Shown piece after piece: positions 35,038-45,200 of a stretch of 64,000 bases of DNA. Each line of letters starts with the position of its first letter. Position 1 is the first letter of the stretch. The notes beneath the pieces are model-generated. The model was not told the DNA's origin, did no database searches, and saw nothing but the letters and a program-made list of their open reading frames with translations. The stretch lies in contig NZ_NBOE01000002.1 of the NCBI RefSeq assembly GCF_002104515.1, forward strand, positions 248,001-312,000, read 5' to 3'. A program made the position numbers and the translations under genes. This DNA is from Colwellia polaris. GTDB taxonomy: Bacteria > Pseudomonadota > Gammaproteobacteria > Enterobacterales > Alteromonadaceae.

Positions 35038-38000
35038 CTAGGAGTCTTCTGATTTATTGTCAGATTCACTTCGCCAGTAGCCTAGTTTTCCAAGCGCTTT
35101 CCATGCCCATTTTATCCAGCCTAAAAAGGCGAAACTTAGCCAAATTACCCAAACCAACATGATGCCTTTATAGAATATTGTTGAAATACTTAAAACAGAT
35201 ACTTGTGGTAGCAAGCCATTAGTTTTGTCTGAAAACCATTGCAGATGATTGCCATATGAATAGTTACCTTCGACACCCATACTCGGTGAGCTCAATAAAC
35301 TTATTGGCACTACTGACAGTAGCGAGAAAATTGCCACAACGGATAATGCATATAATAACAATTGCGATGTGTTGTATGATAATTGGCTCATGTCTTTTGA
35401 GCGATATCCACTGGCAGTTATCGATGCAAACCAAAGAGCAATTAGCATTAATACTCCCCAATTACTTAAACTTAATCCAACGCCTAAGACAATCCAACTT
35501 AGTGTGTTCAAGGGAGAAAACTTCACTCTTGATACTAATAAAGCCAATAAAATAAAAGCTAATAACTCTCCCCAGTAAAGTATTGCTGGCCCAAGTAGAG
35601 GGCCTTTTGCCCACAATATCCAACGCTGACTATTCAAATCAATAATGCTAGTGATATTACTCACGGGCGCATTTAAGTTTATTTCAGGCGCTGACAATAA
35701 TAATTGCTCTGAAACACTCGCACGCATCAATATATTCACATTATGATTACCAGGCAGAACAGGAATTGCCAACTTTCCGTCTTCTAATTGTAGGTTAATC
35801 AGTTTGTTATCCGTTCTAATTTCTTTTAATTGATAATTTACAGGAAGATCTATGACATGCTCCCCACCACGAGTACTTCGATAATCAAAAGTTAAGTTTA
35901 ATTTTGAAGTTCGTGTGCCTTGTTCAATGGTGTAATTAACAGAATCAATTGCCAAAACATGACCTTTAACTGCACTTGGTCTAGTAACCGTTAACGCTAA
36001 ACTTTCTCCGGGGTATGGGTAGAATGAAGAAATAAAATAATCATTATTATTTTGCTCCTCTAATATAATTGGTAATCCGCTAAGTTTTGCATGCCATGCC
36101 GGACTAACAATTACTCGCCATTGTTCAATGAGTGGCTGATCAGGCTTTGCATGTAACTTTAATACTGCTTGTCGATCAATAGTTGAGCCCCATGTAAATA
36201 AGTTTTCACCCGCCGGAATTGTTACTTCAACTTGTTCATTTTCGACAAAAATCCCCGCACTGGTAATATTTTCACCGGATAAAGTAGGAACTTTTATATT
36301 AATAGAGCCGCTACTAGGCGCTATACGCTCAACTTTGGTACGTATAGTCCATAATTGATCTATAGACAATTCTCTTGTTACTTTAACAAATGGCTGTGTT
36401 TTACTGCGAGTAGATAGCTGTTCGTTACCTTTTTGTTTTTTCAGCGTTGCCAAAAACTCTAAAGCGTTGCCATTTAGGCTGTTAGCTTGGCTACCTATAA
36501 CTTCCCAAGCATCTGTGGTTAATATTTTTACGTGCTTAGGTTTGTCTCTGAATTCTAGTTGAAATACATCAACAGGTGCTACCCGACCCAATAAAGTGAT
36601 CTTAGATATCCCTTTGGAAACTGGAATATATACCCAACCTTTATGTTTAAATAAACTCCCTATTTGTTTTTTATTTACATTTTCACCAAGCGATAGGTTT
36701 TCTGGTCGCCAAAATTCAGATTTTGGTATAGCCAAAGCGGTGTCTGCATTGGCATGAACAGACATCACTAAGGTTAAAGACTTTGCATCTATACTCACGC
36801 GTAAGTCATTTATAGCAACACAGTCAGGAGCACACAAAGGCGCTTCAGTTACTCTTACTTTTAGTTCGTCTAGCAAATGTTTGTTTGGAAAGTCTGCTGC
36901 TTCGGCGTTCGGAGCGTAACTAGGTATTAAAATAAATAATGCCAATGCAGTTGCGACCGCTTTAGGTTGAATTTTTGTATAGGCGTATTTAATGACATCT
37001 TTTAATATTAAAAATAGCCATAGTATGGTCAAAAATATGCCCAATATTTTAATTAATCGATAGCTGGTTTTCGATAATACAATAACATCGAATACTTGAT
37101 CTTTAGCAACAGGGCTATTCCATTGAATTTGATAACTCTTCCATTGCCAGTTAGGAATACCTGACCCTGCTTGCATTACTGCATCAGATTGATAGCGCTC
37201 CATTATAGAATTGGCGTTTTTCAATCGACTTCCTGTAACTTGTATTCTTTCAATTTCTTCGTCTTGCATAGTGGAATAAGAGGCGTTTTCTTTACGCATA
37301 GCGCCGACCTCTGTCACAATATTTTGACTCATTCTAGATTGATTACTAAAACTTTCGACAGATGACGTTCTTGATTCCAATTGAGGGTGTATTACGGTAC
37401 GCAATTGTGTCGCAGAAAATAATAATATTGCGCCAATAGCAACTGTAATGCTTGCTCCCCAATAGACTTTAACTAATGCTTTCATCCGCTCAAACGGCTG
37501 ATGTTTTTTGATAGCTATGGCCAATAGTAAATTAATAATTATTATTACAGGGGCACTGGTCTCTTGGTAAATAACTAACAACATTATTGCAGTGGCAATA
37601 CCCGCGGTAATATTAATCAAGCGACTTGCCATTAAAGAAGACAATAAAACTATAAAGCTTGCCCAAATTGTCCAACTTGACCACCAACTGTTCGATACTC
37701 TGTCGGCACCGAATACCGCAAATAATTTATTACCCGGAGGAAGATTTAGTTGCACATAGACACTTTCAAAGTCGCTATCCCAGCCGGTTACGGGTAATTG
37801 TTTTTCAGCCTTGATAACACCTCTGGCTTGAACGTTAACCTGAGGATAACGATTTTCAACACCTCTCTCATCTTCTGCTGTTGTAGTAATTAATACTGAG
37901 CCATCTTGGTCTTCTGCTGACTCTAATAAGTACGGTGATTTCATACTTAAACGCCAATCACTTATCATTGCACCAGCAATATGATCGTTAAAAGTGAAAG

Positions 38001-39087
38001 ATGAATTATCAAATGAGAGCCATAAAGTACGATTCAAGCTTAATCGATTTTCTAAATGTAAGGGCTTGCCTCTATGTTGAATAGCATAACTTAGCGAATC
38101 ATCGGTATTAACTAAATAGCTAGGTAACTCATACCATGTGCTAGGCATATCTGCTTGACTACTATCCACCATTTTTGCGCCATTAATTTTACCCAAGCGC
38201 AAATTTTCATGTCCTTCAAAAACCCAAATTTCTTCCTTTGGCCAATAATGAGATTTTTCAGGCCGACTCCAGGATAATAAAGTGGCTTGCGCATAGGCGT
38301 GAACTTTTATTTCCCAGCTTCCTGGTTTTAATTTCGCGTGCAATATTCCATCACCATCTAAAAAAGATGAAATTTCAGAGTCAATTCCAATGAGCTCAAA
38401 ACCTTTTGGTAAAACTTTCCCTAATTTTACTTCTCTCATTTTCCCTGACACATTGATACTGATGAAGGTATCAAGCTTTATGTAAGCACCATCGGTTATA
38501 CGACGAGCAACCGAAATATCAATGGAGTCTTGTTTTTCTTGGTTGACTTCAAATTTTTGTAGCCATAAGTCGTTAGCATCTATTTTAGGAAATTCAATTG
38601 TTTGGTTATTAATGGTCATTTTTACAAATGCATATTGCGGAGGAATAGAGATGCTTTCTGGGATTTTTAACCATTCAAATTTACCTTCTATCAAATATGA
38701 ACCCTTCACTAATTCAATAGCAGGTTTACCTTTATGATTAAAAACGGGGACATATTTTTTATTAACGCTTACAAGTAACGGCCAGTTCTTCTCATTTCCC
38801 GGTAAAGGGATAATGCTTTTAGTTAATACCTGCCATGATTGTGTAAAATTTGCTGAGCGGTCTTTAACATTTAACTCTAACGTACTAGGCCAAGCACAAA
38901 TATGATTTTGTTTGTCTGAAAACTGAGAGTTGTTAATGAAGGGACATGATAATTGTTCGCTACCTTTCATTACCCATGGCACCCATGGTGATAAAGGCTC
39001 TGGTATAGTGTCCTTCGCAAAAAGTGAAAACGAGATAAAAAATAGTAGGCAAGAAAAAATACTGAAGGTTATTTTAGTTTGTTTCAC
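35038..39087 (-). CDS. Large exported multi-domain membrane protein, unknown function
   Basis: A 1349-residue protein of no family I recognise. An N-terminal signal peptide (TFSIFSCLLFFISFSLFA) is followed by a beta-rich extracytoplasmic region to about 465. Then come three hydrophobic helices (about 468-560), a loop with a coiled or low-complexity stretch, another helix (LIKILGIFLTILWLFLILKD near 680) and one more (VATALALFILIPSYAPNAEA near 710) that looks like a second signal-type helix. A second long beta-rich region (730-1170) and a C-terminal cluster of helices (1170-1340) follow. It is monocistronic and AT-rich but codes cleanly. An inner membrane protein with two large periplasmic modules is likely; role unknown. 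Confidence 0.72.
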   Translation of the reverse strand: MKQTKITFSIFSCLLFFISFSLFAKDTIPEPLSPWVPWVMKGSEQLSCPFINNSQFSDKQNHICAWPSTLELNVKDRSANFTQSWQVLTKSIIPLPGNEKNWPLLVSVNKKYVPVFNHKGKPAIELVKGSYLIEGKFEWLKIPESISIPPQYAFVKMTINNQTIEFPKIDANDLWLQKFEVNQEKQDSIDISVARRITDGAYIKLDTFISINVSGKMREVKLGKVLPKGFELIGIDSEISSFLDGDGILHAKLKPGSWEIKVHAYAQATLLSWSRPEKSHYWPKEEIWVFEGHENLRLGKINGAKMVDSSQADMPSTWYELPSYLVNTDDSLSYAIQHRGKPLHLENRLSLNRTLWLSFDNSSFTFNDHIAGAMISDWRLSMKSPYLLESAEDQDGSVLITTTAEDERGVENRYPQVNVQARGVIKAEKQLPVTGWDSDFESVYVQLNLPPGNKLFAVFGADRVSNSWWSSWTIWASFIVLLSSLMASRLINITAGIATAIMLLVIYQETSAPVIIIINLLLAIAIKKHQPFERMKALVKVYWGASITVAIGAILLFSATQLRTVIHPQLESRTSSVESFSNQSRMSQNIVTEVGAMRKENASYSTMQDEEIERIQVTGSRLKNANSIMERYQSDAVMQAGSGIPNWQWKSYQIQWNSPVAKDQVFDVIVLSKTSYRLIKILGIFLTILWLFLILKDVIKYAYTKIQPKAVATALALFILIPSYAPNAEAADFPNKHLLDELKVRVTEAPLCAPDCVAINDLRVSIDAKSLTLVMSVHANADTALAIPKSEFWRPENLSLGENVNKKQIGSLFKHKGWVYIPVSKGISKITLLGRVAPVDVFQLEFRDKPKHVKILTTDAWEVIGSQANSLNGNALEFLATLKKQKGNEQLSTRSKTQPFVKVTRELSIDQLWTIRTKVERIAPSSGSINIKVPTLSGENITSAGIFVENEQVEVTIPAGENLFTWGSTIDRQAVLKLHAKPDQPLIEQWRVIVSPAWHAKLSGLPIILEEQNNNDYFISSFYPYPGESLALTVTRPSAVKGHVLAIDSVNYTIEQGTRTSKLNLTFDYRSTRGGEHVIDLPVNYQLKEIRTDNKLINLQLEDGKLAIPVLPGNHNVNILMRASVSEQLLLSAPEINLNAPVSNITSIIDLNSQRWILWAKGPLLGPAILYWGELLAFILLALLVSRVKFSPLNTLSWIVLGVGLSLSNWGVLMLIALWFASITASGYRSKDMSQLSYNTSQLLLYALSVVAIFSLLSVVPISLLSSPSMGVEGNYSYGNHLQWFSDKTNGLLPQVSVLSISTIFYKGIMLVWVIWLSFAFLGWIKWAWKALGKLGYWRSESDNKSEDS

Positions 39088-39385
39088 TGTTAACTCCTTG
39101 TGAATTTTTCTTTTATATTGCCCTTAAGGTAAGCGAGAAAGCAACTGTTTTTACTTTATTGCAAAGCTAATAAATATTAATCATTAAGAAACCACAAGCC
39201 GCCTGTAGTGATCTGCGTTGGATTTTAATTTCTACATATAAACAGATATGACAACATCATCGGTCTTTAAACTCTTTTATTAGCTCGTGTGTGCATAGCT
39301 TGCTGCATGAATCAGCTAGCATAGATCCCCCACATAATTGAATCGCTACTAAAACCATTATATGGGTGGATATGTACTTTAAAAG
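39088..39385. other. 298-bp intergenic region
   Basis: This lies between the starts/ends of two minus-strand genes and must hold the promoter of the large membrane protein gene (AAGGAGTTAAC lies just before its ATG on the minus strand). I see no repeat, RNA gene or strong hairpin. Confidence 0.5.
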
Positions 39386-40708
39386 TTAAAGTGTTTGTAG
39401 TTTTTCAAGCTTTCCTATTGGGTCATCAAGCGACTCTGGTGGCATAGTAAACCATTGCGGACCGTTTTTGGTCATATAAATACAGTCTTCAAGTCGCACG
39501 CCAAACTCACCTTGAATATATATGCCTGGCTCATTTGAAAAACACATACCTGGTTTTAAAAGCGTCGTTTCACCATGAACAAAGTTAACGCTTTCATGAC
39601 CTTCCATGCCAATGCCATGACCGGTTCTGTGTGATAACCCCGGTAGTTTATAGCCAGGACCAAAACCTTTTGTTTGATAAAATTTACGTACGGCATCATC
39701 AACTGAGCCTGCTTGTGCGCCAATTTTTGCTTGTTCAAAAGCTATGTTTTGCCCTTGTCTTACGGTTTGCCAAACATCACGCTGGCGCTTGGTTGGCTCA
39801 CCAAAAACAAAAGTTCGGCTGATATCAGATTGGTAGCCGTGTACATTACAACCACAATCCATTAACACTATTGAGCCTTCGGTAAGTGTTTGTTTTTGTT
39901 TGGTACCGTGTGGGTAAGCACTTGCTTGATTAAACAATGCCATATTCCAAGCACCTTTGCCGCCCAATTGCGTTTGAGCCGTTTGCATTAATGCTTTAAC
40001 GTCGCCTTGGCTCATACCCGCTTGTAGTTTTGAAAAAACATCAGCGTAGGCAAGTAAAGTAACTTCGTTAGCTTTATGCATTAATTCAAGCTCGTGCTGA
40101 CTTTTATACATGCGACAACCACGCGTTACTGGTTCAGCACTAACGTGTTGCATGTTTGGCAGTGCTGACATTACGCCGCTTAGAACAAAGTATCGAACCG
40201 AGTTTTCAAAAGCGACTTTGCCTTTGTTTAGTCCTGAGTCTTTTAAAATGTTTTTAATTAATGTGAATGGACTTTCGTGCTCTTGCCAAACGCGAATGTC
40301 ATCGCCTATAGCTAAACTTTCGCGAACACTCGGCTCTTCGAAAAAAGGACATACAACCGATACTTTACCTTCACGTGGAATAATTACAGCGGTTAAGCGT
40401 TCGCTGCGCCACCATTGTATGCCTGAAAAATAATCCATGGCAGCACCAGGTTCAAGGATCAGTGCTGAAATATCTAATGCTTGCATTAACTTTTGCGCCT
40501 GACTAATTCGTTTAAGTCGTTCTGCAGGGCTTATGCCTTTAATATTGTTAGTGATAGGTTTAAGCGTCGACGATTGCGATTTACCAAAAGTTGATTGGCT
40601 AGATAAGGGATTAGCAATGCTCGTTGACGTTAATGTTTGACTGGCCATTGCCATAGTGGCAACGCTTGCGCTACTAGCTTTTAAAAAATTTCTTTTACTG
40701 ATCTTCAT
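39386..40708 (-). CDS. M24 family metallopeptidase (Xaa-Pro aminopeptidase-like), Tat-like signal
   Basis: About 440 residues from the ATG at 40706-40708 (GGGAAA upstream; the Met at 40795 is upstream of the signal). The N-terminus MKISKRNFLKASSASVATMA has the form of a Tat signal, but with KR in place of the twin Arg. The pita-bread catalytic domain shows the five metal ligands: Asp in VLMDCGCN, Asp in QSDISRTF, His in HRTGHGIGMEGHE, Glu in FSNEPGIYI and Glu in VRLEDCIYM. A creatinase-type N-terminal domain precedes it. It probably releases N-terminal residues from Xaa-Pro peptides; creatinase or ectoine-type hydrolases are alternatives. Confidence 0.88.
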   Translation of the reverse strand: MKISKRNFLKASSASVATMAMASQTLTSTSIANPLSSQSTFGKSQSSTLKPITNNIKGISPAERLKRISQAQKLMQALDISALILEPGAAMDYFSGIQWWRSERLTAVIIPREGKVSVVCPFFEEPSVRESLAIGDDIRVWQEHESPFTLIKNILKDSGLNKGKVAFENSVRYFVLSGVMSALPNMQHVSAEPVTRGCRMYKSQHELELMHKANEVTLLAYADVFSKLQAGMSQGDVKALMQTAQTQLGGKGAWNMALFNQASAYPHGTKQKQTLTEGSIVLMDCGCNVHGYQSDISRTFVFGEPTKRQRDVWQTVRQGQNIAFEQAKIGAQAGSVDDAVRKFYQTKGFGPGYKLPGLSHRTGHGIGMEGHESVNFVHGETTLLKPGMCFSNEPGIYIQGEFGVRLEDCIYMTKNGPQWFTMPPESLDDPIGKLEKLQTL

Positions 40709-40872
40709 GGCTTTCCCTATATAAAATAAAATGTTACTTAGGAGAGTAACTAAACTTAATAGCTTTACGCTAGCGCTTATTTTATTTCTGAGCAAGCTGT
40801 TACCGATAAATAGTCAGTTTTATGGGATGTGTGAAATAGCTTAAATAACGGTATTAGCGTTCAGGTAATGTA

Positions 40873-41101
40873 ACCTAAACACTGGATAAGCAGCACTTGC
40901 TCAATGCTCCCTTTTAAGCCATTACCAGCGTTAAAACGTCGATAAATAGCGCGCTATGCATAAACGTTTTGCCTTGGAAATGGCATAAAATGAAGCATTG
41001 ATGGAGTTTATTCGTGTAGTTTACTTTGATATAGCATTTACTTTACCACCTAAGCTTTTGATTCACTTGAGTATCAAGCACTCATTATCCAGCGTTCAGG
41101 T
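40873..41101. mobile_element. 229-bp MITE-like element, copy A
   Basis: The element has imperfect terminal inverted repeats: left ACCTAAACACTGGATAA, right TTATCCAGCGTTCAGGT. It is flanked by the 7-bp direct repeat TAATGTA (40866-40872 and 41102-41108). It encodes nothing and is about 80-85% identical by eye to copy B at 41753-41981, which has the same length. A lone right-end-like AGCGTTCAGGT abuts its left duplication at 40856-40866. It is therefore a non-autonomous element moved by a transposase not present here. Confidence 0.82.
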
Positions 41102-41292
41102 TAATGTAATAAAATAGCTGAGCTGTTATTGCGCTACTTACAGCGTTAAAGTACTTAAAGTTTACATCTAGTAAATAATCTAAAATACGAGTGTAAATTC
41201 GAGGATCTTTAAGTGAGTAAAATAAGGTAGAATCATGCATTTATCTTGATCAAGTTAATCACTAAATTAAAACAGAAGCAGCACATTAATTT

Positions 41293-41544
41293 ATGGCAAA
41301 ACCAAATAAGAAAGGTCCGACAAAAACCGTTGATATTTTTTGTGTAGCATGCAATTGCTTGTTATTTAAATACCGTAAAGGCGGCAAAGGGGCATTAGTA
41401 AAATGCTTTAAAGAACGAATTAGTCAAGATCATACGTTAGCGCCATGTGTTTGTCCTAAATGTCAAAAACCGTTTGCTCGCGAAAGCTTAATTCGGGGGC
41501 TGCCAGCTTATAAATTTATTGGCGGCAAAGTTTGGTTTAAGTAA
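41293..41544 (+). CDS. Small zinc-ribbon-like protein
   Basis: An 83-residue basic protein with CVACNC (Cys17, 20, 22) and CVCPKC (Cys52, 54, 57), giving two CxxC knuckles 31 residues apart, the layout of a zinc ribbon. FARESLIRGLPAYKFIGGKVWFK ends it. I cannot name the family. It could bind nucleic acid or a protein partner. The start is ATG at 41293 with a weak RBS. It is alone between two MITE-like elements, each about 190-210 bp away. Confidence 0.7.
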   Translation: MAKPNKKGPTKTVDIFCVACNCLLFKYRKGGKGALVKCFKERISQDHTLAPCVCPKCQKPFARESLIRGLPAYKFIGGKVWFK

Positions 41545-41569
41545 TGCTGATAATCCAAGTTAACTGAAC

Positions 41570-41603
41570 TTAGCTTAACTCAACTTAACTCAACTTAACT
41601 AAG
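41570..41603. repeat. Short AT-rich tandem repeat
   Basis: The 10-bp unit CTTAACTCAA is repeated about three times just after the zinc-ribbon gene. It is part of the 671-bp gene-free stretch 41545-42216, which also contains MITE-like copy B. Confidence 0.6.
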
Positions 41604-41752
41604 TAACACCTTCCAAGTGTAAGTTAGCAGAGTAGAGTAGGGGCATGTCTAGCCATAACAACTAACCTATATGATTAAATAAAAAATAGAAATTTGATTG
41701 TGGAATATTTTAAAGTGATCAATAAACTGTTTCGCTTGGTATTAATATTTTA

Positions 41753-41981
41753 ACCTGAACTCTGAATAAACAGCACTTGCTAAACCCTCCCTTTTAAGTC
41801 ACTACCTGCGTTAAAACGTCGATAAATAGCGCACGATTCATAAATCTTTTGCCTTGGAAATGGCATAAAATGAAGCATTGATGGAATTTATTCGTGATGT
41901 TCACCTGGCTATAGTATTTACTTTAACACCTACGCTTTTGACTCACTTGAGTATCAAGCACTCATTATCCAGCGTTCAGGT
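41753..41981. mobile_element. 229-bp MITE-like element, copy B
   Basis: Left end ACCTGAACTCTGAATAA, right end TTATCCAGCGTTCAGGT; flanked by TATTTTA (41746-41752) and TATTTCA (41982-41988), a 7-bp duplication with one change. The internal sequence aligns to copy A along its whole length, including GCGTTAAAACGTCGATAAAT and TTGCCTTGGAAATGGCATAA. It is in the same orientation as copy A. Confidence 0.82.
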
Positions 41982-42216
41982 TATTTCAATAAACCGTTTT
42001 TGTTTTAAGTTAGTCATCTCTAAAAAGTAAATAATTTATTTCTAAGCCTTATCCGTTCGAAAATCCACATAACTCGTTAGCGAGTAAGCTAAAAATTTCC
42101 TTAAAAATATTTATATTTATTTTTTTACTTTTCAAATTAATGTCCTAGTCTTTATTTATACGTTGAACAATTTTTGATGTGTTTTAGCTTTTTCAAAATG
42201 CTGGTGGTCAATAAAT

Positions 42217-45200
42217 ATGGATGTTTATTTAAAAAAGATTTTTAGTGCATTTCGTTTGCTTGTTATTTTTCAAATGCTTGTTACATCATTTAATGTGAAA
42301 GCAGTAGAAACATGTGAAGCTGTCTTTGTTGCGAGCAGTGGTGTAGCGACAATTAATAGCGCAGATGCAGAGTTAATTAACTTTATTACCGGTGGGCTAC
42401 TGGGGCTTAATATAAAACTCTCTGTTGCTGACACCGAATATAGTGCTTTATTAGCGGCAGGTATAGAGTTAGAAAGTTACTTAGATACTTTAGCGGTTGA
42501 CCTTAGTGTTGCAAATAAATCTGATGCTGTTGCTGCAAACATATCTTTAGTGCAAGCCATTGATGCCGCCATAACGGTATTGCAAGCCCAAGGCAGTAAT
42601 GCACTTGCCATTGCAACCCTAAATTCGATTAAAGTTCAGGCGCCCGTTGGTACTTTTTCATTTTCTGATGTTATAGATTTAAACGCAGAAGATAGCGCCG
42701 TATTATCTACTACCGTTAATTTGCTAGACTTTCACATGTTAATAGTACAAGCATTTAACCATCAAAATGCTATTAGTGCTCAAAACATTTCTTTAAATTT
42801 ATCTAGCCTCGGACTCGATGGCACTGTTGGTCCGTTGTCTGTTTCACTTGGAGATATATCTGCCGCTTTAATTGCTGTTGAAGGGCCTAAATTGGTTAGT
42901 GGCCCAGTGGGTACGGCTTTTACTACTTCGTCTATTCGGTTAAGAATATTAGCAGATCTAGTTGATGTCGCAGCCGCACCTTTAACGCTCGGCGTGGCAA
43001 GTGTTGCGGTAACGCTTACTGACTTTGAAATTTATGCTGATGTTGCAAGAGCAAATGGTACGGTAGATCAGCTTTCGTATTTATCTCAAACCCTGCGACT
43101 CAATGTCACACCAGGAGTTGCAAGTTTATATTTGGGCCAAATTAGTGCCGCTGATTTCAATGATAGAACATTAAACAGTAATATTGATTATGCAACAGAA
43201 GTGTCGCCAGTAACGATAGGCAGTATAGATATCAGTGTTTTTGGCAGTAGTGAAACTATTGCGTTGCGAGCACGCGCAAATGCTAATGCAAATGGTAGTT
43301 TAGAAAGTCTTAATTTTATTGCTCCATTTCCTGAAAGCCAAACGACTACAGCAGGTGCTAGCATTACCAATACACTGCTTTCTTCTTTAATAAGTAATAC
43401 TGAGCTGTCACTTGCCGTTGGTCCGGTTTTAGTTGACCCCACTTTATTATTAAGTTTGGTTAAAAGCCTTGTCTTAGATGATATTTTATCACCTGTTATC
43501 AGTAGCATATTAACGAATTTTGCTGACCCTGTTATGAGTGCGTTAGGAATCAGTATTGGCAATGCTACTGAAAAAGTATTTGCCATAAATGGTGATAGCT
43601 GTATACCAACAATTGATAGTTTAAATACTGCTGACTCTTCACCGTTACTTAGTGGTTTAGCATATCGCTCGACAGAGGACTCAGAGCTATTAACTATTGA
43701 ATTAAACAATATTACTTATCAAGAAGATATCGACTTTGTAGTCACTAACAATCAATGGTCGTTAACTGTACCTCCTGGAGATTCACTGTCTGAAGGAACC
43801 TATAATGTTATAGCCACCGTGACTAATGGCATCGATAGTATTGTCGATCAGAGTAATGCCGAGTTAACCATTGATTTAACTCGGCCTTCAATTCAAATTC
43901 AAAATGTTCCAAGCAATAGCAGTGCTGCTTTTACTGCTACTTTTTTGTTTAGCGAGCCGGTAAATAATTTTACCCTTGGCGATATTTTGGTTTCTAATGG
44001 CAGTGCGAGTGATTTTACTTCTATTACAAGTAGTACTTATACGGCATTAATTTCGCCTATAGCAGATGGAACTGTTACTTTAGATGTGAATGCTAACGTA
44101 GTACAAGACATTGCAGGTAACTTGAATACTGCAGCGACTCAAGTAAGCAGTACCTTTGAGGCGACTCGTCCTTCTGTGGTTATCCAAGGTGTGCCCGTTA
44201 CTTCTAACAGTGCTTTTACCGCAACGTTTGTTTTTAGCAGCAATGTCACAGGATTTATACTTAATGATATTAGTGTAGATAATGGCATTGCGAGTAATTT
44301 TCTTACTATTAATGGCAGCACTTATACGGCTGATATAGCACCGTCAGCCAACGGAGTGGTAACGGTAGATGTGTTTGCTAATGTTGCACAAGATGGTTCA
44401 GGAAATTTAAACACTGCTGCTACTCAAGTGATCAATCAATATGATACGGTTCCACCGTCAGTTGCTATTCAAAGTGTGCCCGCTAATTCCAATATGGCTT
44501 TTACGGCAACTTTTGCTTTTAGCGAAGCCGTTACAGGGTTTAGTAATGGTGATATCACGCTAATAAATGCCACAGCAAGCAACTTTACTACCGTAAATAG
44601 TAGTACTTATAGCGCTTTGATCACACCGTTAACCGATGGTTTAGTCGCCTTAGATGTTGGTGTAGGCGTTGCACAAGACAGTGCTGGTAACTTAAATACG
44701 GCTGCTACCCAAGTCAACAGTCAATATGATACTAGCCGTCCTTCTGTCGTCATTCAAAATGTTCTGGCTGTAAGCTCGGCCCCATTTACAGCAACGTTTT
44801 CTTTTAGTGAAGCGGTAACTGATTTTACAGTGTCAGATATCGCCATTAGCAATGGCGCTGCAAGCAATTTTTCAGTGGTTAATAGCAGTACCTATTCGGC
44901 CTTAATTTCGCCGAGTATTGGGGGGACTGTAACTATAGATGTTAATGCCAATGTTGCTCAAGACATTGCAGGCAACCAAAATACGGCTGCAGCTCAGGTT
45001 AGTAGTAATTATATTGCAACTTTGCCAACGGTAACGATTCAAAATGTCCCGGAAAATTCAAACACGGCATTTACCGCCACGTTTGCCTTTAGTGAGGCAG
45101 TCACTGGTTTTGAAGTGGGTGATATCTCGCTCATTAATGCCACAGCGAGTGCTTTTGCTACGGTAAACAGTAGCACGTATACCGCTTTGATCACGCCATC

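Noticed and set aside
35256-35578. Overlapping plus-strand frames of 69-99 codons
   Set aside because: Antisense to the 1349-residue protein gene and without RBS or domain.
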